DNA of 5,640 nucleotides, from positions 1 to 5,640 of the forward strand of contig CAZQDJ010000037.1 of the NCBI GenBank assembly GCA_964592275.1, given 5' to 3'. The notes beneath the pieces were generated by a model. The model did no database searches and had not been told where the DNA came from. It was given only the letters and a program-made list of their open reading frames with translations. This document shows positions 5,617-5,640 of this stretch, piece by piece. The stretch's first letter is position 1. The number at the start of each line of letters is the position of its first letter. The position numbers and the translations under genes are program-made. This DNA is from CANNBR01 sp964592275 (GTDB taxonomy: Bacteria; Babelota; Babeliae; Babelales; CAIQNR01).

Positions 5617-5640
5617 TGGTGCGGGAAGAGGGACTTGAAC
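5617..5640 (-). tRNA. tRNA 3' end, probably tRNA-Leu (partial)
   Basis: Only the 3' end is in the window. Read on the minus strand: the last base of the T-stem 5' strand (G at 5640), T-loop TTCAAGT (5633-5639), T-stem 3' strand CCCTC (5628-5632), acceptor 3' strand TTCCCGC (5621-5627), discriminator A (5620) and an encoded CCA (5617-5619). All spacings match a tRNA. The implied acceptor 5' strand GCGGGAA, discriminator A and the GTTCAAGTCCC T-arm are typical of bacterial tRNA-Leu, and tRNA-Leu next to tig is a common arrangement. The anticodon is outside the window, so the amino acid is inferred. Confidence 0.85.

Overview
This 5.6 kb window is AT-rich, gene-dense bacterial chromosome with very short intergenic gaps. 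It looks like a reduced, probably host-associated genome. The divergent housekeeping proteins, the PIN-PhoH ATPase and the exported protein with hydrolase-like sequence would suit the candidate phylum Dependentiae (Babeliae). That placement is an impression from protein style, not a phylogenetic result.

Layout: the plus strand carries one gene, a PIN-PhoH (YlaK-type) ATPase (1-1397) whose first codons lie left of the window. Everything else is on the minus strand. Read right to left it is: the 3' end of a tRNA, probably tRNA-Leu (5617-5640); a divergent trigger factor (tig, 4277-5596); thioredoxin reductase (trxB, 3336-4280); ribosomal protein L34 (rpmH, 3118-3264); the protein component of RNase P (rnpA, 2788-3111); YidD (2600-2791); and an exported hypothetical protein with a degenerate alpha/beta-hydrolase pattern (1368-2534). 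The last of these converges on phoH and overlaps its 3' end by 30 bp.

The minus-strand genes are packed like one long transcription unit. tig/trxB and rnpA/yidD share ATGA stop/start overlaps, tig begins 20 nt after the tRNA CCA end, and no obvious terminator separates trxB from rpmH. A sigma70-like promoter directly after the trxB stop probably gives rpmH-rnpA-yidD its own start. The cluster combines folding of nascent chains (trigger factor), thiol redox (TrxB), ribosome assembly (L34), tRNA 5' processing (RnpA) and membrane-protein insertion (YidD). The common downstream partner yidC is not next to yidD.

The most notable points are: a TrxB that keeps its redox and FAD motifs but lacks the arginines that normally read the NADPH 2'-phosphate; a trigger factor with altered ribosome-docking and prolyl-isomerase signatures; a short YidD whose frame stays open beyond its stop to the next start codon; and a 13-bp palindrome inside the 3' end of the exported protein's gene. 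I found no CRISPR array, insertion sequence or phage gene, and no gene-free stretch longer than 300 bp.
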